Source: Vibrio hangzhouensis
GTDB lineage: Bacteria; Pseudomonadota; Gammaproteobacteria; Enterobacterales; Vibrionaceae
Assembly: GCF_900107935.1 (NCBI RefSeq)
Contig: NZ_FNVG01000017.1
Location: 37,653-101,652, forward strand
Reading direction: 5' to 3'
DNA length: 64,000 nt
A program made the translations under genes and the position numbers. A model generated the notes under the pieces. The model worked only from the letters and a program-made list of their open reading frames with translations. It did no database searches and was not told the DNA's origin. Position 1 is the first letter of the stretch. Every line of letters starts with the position of its first letter. Below, piece after piece: positions 61,940-64,000 of this stretch.

Positions 61940-62797
61940 ATGAATATTCACGCCATTAAAGCCTTTGTCCTGACCACTGAGTTAGGCTCCATTTCTGCAG
62001 CGGCCAAAGCGATGAACAAAGGGCGCGTTCAGGTCAGTCAGTGGATTGCAAACCTGGAACTCGACTGGGGGTTAGAACTGTTTGACCGAACAGGCCATAA
62101 ACCCATTCTCACTGAGCCAGGACATGCGCTGCTTGAAAAAGCCACTTCGATGATAAACCTGTCAGAAAAACTGGCGTCTCAAATCGAGACGATTAACGGC
62201 ACTGGTTGCCCCCGAATACGTCTTGGGATCACCAGTTACATTGACCCTCAACTGGTTTCGCGCTTAGTGCTACAACTAAGAGAAATTGAACCCGCCACCG
62301 AACTGTTGATTGAATTTGCGCCCTGTGACGATCTGATCGCCTCAGACCAATACGATTTTATTATCAGTCACTACCCGCACTCTGGGATAGGCCAATGGGA
62401 GTTTCTCAATATCAGCCAGCGCCAGTTTGTCTCGGTCTGCTCGCCCGAGCACCCCATTGCCTTAGTGGATGATGTCACCACTGAACAGCTCGGCCAGCAC
62501 CTGGCGATCAGCGTCACTCAACAACAAAGTGAATCTCTATGGAGCAGCATTAAATTCGACACACTGGCCGTTAATAACCTGACCACCGCTATTCAACTGG
62601 CAAAGGATGGAGTCGGCTGGCTCTGCCTCGATCAGGCCTCTGTCGCGGATGAACTCAGTAACAACCAACTCATGATCATCAATCACAGAGAAGCGATTCA
62701 GCGCTGCAAATTTGGACTTGGCTACAAAGACGCTCACACCATGATTGACGTCAGAGAAGCGCTTTATCACACCCTGCACCAGTACATTCGACGTTAA
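61940..62797 (+). CDS. LysR-family regulator (divergent)
   Basis: A 285-residue LysR-type regulator with an N-terminal HTH (IKAFVLTTELGSISAAAKAM, then NKGRVQVSQWIANLELDWG) and an effector domain (CPRIRLGITSYIDPQLVSRL). It shares general layout, including the unusual 'W--LELF/W-ELFV' after the recognition helix, with the regulator at 60890, hinting at a duplication. AGAGG precedes ATG 61940. The outer-membrane beta-barrel gene follows 116 bp later on the same strand. Confidence 0.87.
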   Translation: MNIHAIKAFVLTTELGSISAAAKAMNKGRVQVSQWIANLELDWGLELFDRTGHKPILTEPGHALLEKATSMINLSEKLASQIETINGTGCPRIRLGITSYIDPQLVSRLVLQLREIEPATELLIEFAPCDDLIASDQYDFIISHYPHSGIGQWEFLNISQRQFVSVCSPEHPIALVDDVTTEQLGQHLAISVTQQQSESLWSSIKFDTLAVNNLTTAIQLAKDGVGWLCLDQASVADELSNNQLMIINHREAIQRCKFGLGYKDAHTMIDVREALYHTLHQYIRR

Positions 62798-62913
62798 ACA
62801 TATCTGTGTAGATAAACCCCAACGGAGTCTGATTTTTTTAAATCAGGTACAGCCAATACTATGCGATTCGAAACAAAGACCAGGCCCTTTGGCCAATTTT
62901 TAGTGAGGAAACG

Positions 62914-63480
62914 ATGAAAAAAGCAACTTTGAAAACAGCCACTATCCTAGCGCTTGCCACTGCCGTAGCCGCGCCCGCACTCGCGTCCAACGACTCTGGG
63001 TTTTATGTCGGCTCGTACATTGGGGCAATGTCCGCCTCCAATAGCGATACTGCGACAAAAGGGGAGAAAGACCAGAAAATCAAAGGTAACTTTCGCTCTC
63101 TTGGAGTAAAAGCCGGTTACGACTTCAACTCCATATTTGGAGCCGAACTTCGCTATAGCCGAGACAATGGCAAAGTACAAAAAAAATCAGGTCAAAGCCT
63201 GGCTGTCGACCATCAAACAGGACTCTACGGTAAAGCAAAGTTCAATGTCACGAACAACATTGAGTTATATGGTCTTGCCGGTGTGAACAATATTCGCCTC
63301 AAGCAAGCCGGGTTTGCCAGTAACGACAATAAGAAAACCATTAACTCGTTTTCTTATGGGGTCGGAGCTCAGTACAATTTCAGCGATTCACTGGGTGCTA
63401 ACGTTGAGCTGATGAAACTGTCTAACCACAAGCAGTTTGATGCTCAATCTATTAACCTAGGCCTCAACTACCGATTCTAA
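62914..63480 (+). CDS. Outer-membrane beta-barrel protein (OmpA-like/porin family)
   Basis: A 188-residue outer-membrane protein. It has a signal peptide MKKATLKTATILALATAVAA cut after ALA, then alternating hydrophobic strands (GFYVGSYIGAMSAS; SLGVKAGYDFNSIFGAELRY; YGVGAQYNFSDSLGANVELM) and a C-terminal Phe (LGLNYRF), the outer-membrane insertion signal. About eight strands fit an OmpX/OmpA-transmembrane-size barrel. AGGAAA lies before ATG 62914. Function is unknown; it may belong to the adjacent LysR regulon. Confidence 0.88.
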   Translation: MKKATLKTATILALATAVAAPALASNDSGFYVGSYIGAMSASNSDTATKGEKDQKIKGNFRSLGVKAGYDFNSIFGAELRYSRDNGKVQKKSGQSLAVDHQTGLYGKAKFNVTNNIELYGLAGVNNIRLKQAGFASNDNKKTINSFSYGVGAQYNFSDSLGANVELMKLSNHKQFDAQSINLGLNYRF

Positions 63481-63666
63481 CCTTCAACCCCAACCAAGTT
63501 TGCAGGGATGCAACTTGTTCCTTTCTGCCAGCAGATCCAAGCACTTACCCTCCGACACAAACACCGAGTTAAAGCTACCTCTCTCCCCAAGACACATAAA
63601 ATAATCGTTCAAGATGACCGATTCATACTAATCAATGAACAGGGTCTCGATAGGAGTAAACATGGT

Positions 63667-63809
63667 GATTGGGCTTCCAAGAGACAGGCCACCGACCCGA
63701 ATGCGGTTTCCTCAAACCTTTTTAATACACATACGAAAAAAGCCCCGACTTTCGACGAGGCTTTAAATAGTGGTCGGTGAAAAGGGATTCGATTGGTTCG
63801 ACACTCGAG
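63667..63809 (-). pseudogene. Decayed partial copy of the tRNA-Pro 3' end and terminator
   Basis: This unit repeats the downstream flank of the intact tRNA-Pro. Shared elements, with substitutions, are GGGCTTCCA, ACATACGAAAAA / CCATATACGAAAAA, a TTTCGA-loop terminator (63735-63765), and TGGTCGGTGAAAAGGGATTCGA (the 3' 20 or so bases of the tRNA with one change). After GATTCGA the tRNA match stops, so the acceptor and T-arm remain only in part and no tRNA can form. It looks like a lost tRNA copy from a tandem array or an integration scar. Confidence 0.6.
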
Positions 63810-63885
63810 GACTGGGCTTCCATGGGACTGGCCACCCAGCCCCCGACTAGCATGGGCTTTCCCTAAAACCTATAAAACCATATAC

Positions 63886-63915
63886 GAAAAAGGCCTTGTC
63901 TTTCGACAAGGCCTT
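63886..63915 (-). terminator. Terminator of tRNA-Pro
   Basis: On the minus strand an 11-bp stem AAGGCCTTGTC / GACAAGGCCTT around a TTTC-type loop is followed by TTTTCG, 7 bp after the tRNA CCA end. Confidence 0.85.
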
Positions 63916-63921
63916 GAATGG

Positions 63922-63998
<77 letters not shown>

Positions 63999-64000
63999 AC

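Larger units (their letters stand above)
63481..63921. other. Non-coding region with a degenerate duplication before tRNA-Pro
   Basis: No convincing protein gene. The right part consists of two imperfect direct copies (63667-63809 and from 63810 on) of a unit that includes an AT-rich leader, a terminator hairpin and the 3' end of tRNA-Pro. The left part (63481-63666) shows nothing recognisable. Confidence 0.6.

Noticed and set aside
63508..63780. 90-codon plus-strand frame near the right edge
   Set aside because: It runs into the terminator and tRNA remnant, has no ribosome site and no protein-like composition.
63667..63809. Second functional tRNA-Pro
   Set aside because: Only about 20 bases of the 3' end match; no anticodon or D-arm is present.

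Overview
The window looks like a chromosomal segment of a Vibrio with a second, lateral (swarming) flagellar system. Two things support this. A full flh-laf-flg-type gene set includes its own sigma-28 and motor genes. Its right flank is the familiar Vibrio and Enterobacteria housekeeping group (uspB, ftnA, uspA, rsmJ, asnC, prlC, rlmJ, gorA). Base composition near 50% GC by eye would fit the V. fluvialis/V. furnissii branch, but this is an inference and species cannot be fixed from the sequence alone.

Layout. (1) 1-11.5 kb, plus strand: the end of an export-apparatus operon (flhB, flhA and a degenerate EAL-like gene), then the lateral flagellin lafA, then the operon fliD-fliS-fliT-fliK-fliL-lafS-lafT-lafU behind a sigma-54-like site. 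(2) 11.6-13.2 kb: a small membrane protein, a short 7-bp tandem repeat, and a minus-strand pair of unknown genes (lipoprotein plus secreted protein). (3) 13.4-23.5 kb, minus strand: flgB-C-D-E-F-G-H-I-J-K-L and a distal flagellin-like gene, behind a second sigma-54-like site. (4) 23.6-31.2 kb, plus strand: flgA, then a giant secreted polysaccharide lyase (three CBM6 modules, calcium-type Asp repeats, PL8-like catalytic part), then flgM, flgN and a lytic transglycosylase. The lyase separates flgA from flgM, genes that commonly sit together.

(5) 31.3-47.9 kb: metabolite transporters (two EamA proteins and an Nramp-fold protein lacking the usual metal motifs), a BaiN-like flavoprotein, stress and iron genes (uspB, ftnA, uspA), rRNA methyltransferases (rsmJ, rlmJ), asnC, a P-type cation ATPase, oligopeptidase A and glutathione reductase. 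(6) 48.2-57.2 kb: a GH19 chitinase, an acyltransferase-3 membrane protein, a SPOR protein, and a four-gene dipeptide-type ABC importer operon. (7) 57.9-64 kb: an amidinotransferase-like enzyme with a small membrane protein, a small exported protein, three LysR regulators in a row, an outer-membrane beta-barrel, and at the right edge tRNA-Pro(UGG) preceded by a decayed partial copy of its 3' end and terminator.

How it works together. FlhA/FlhB export the rod, hook and filament parts encoded by flg and laf genes. FlgM would hold LafS until the hook is complete, after which LafS would turn on late genes such as lafA. LafT/LafU power rotation. FlgJ here lacks the muramidase domain, and the transglycosylase next to flgN is the natural candidate to open the wall. 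No proven new system was found. The most unusual items are the lyase inside the flgA-flgM interval, the flagellin-like gene at the end of the flg operon, the EAL-like gene fused translationally to flhA, and the secreted protein/lipoprotein pair between the two flagellar blocks.
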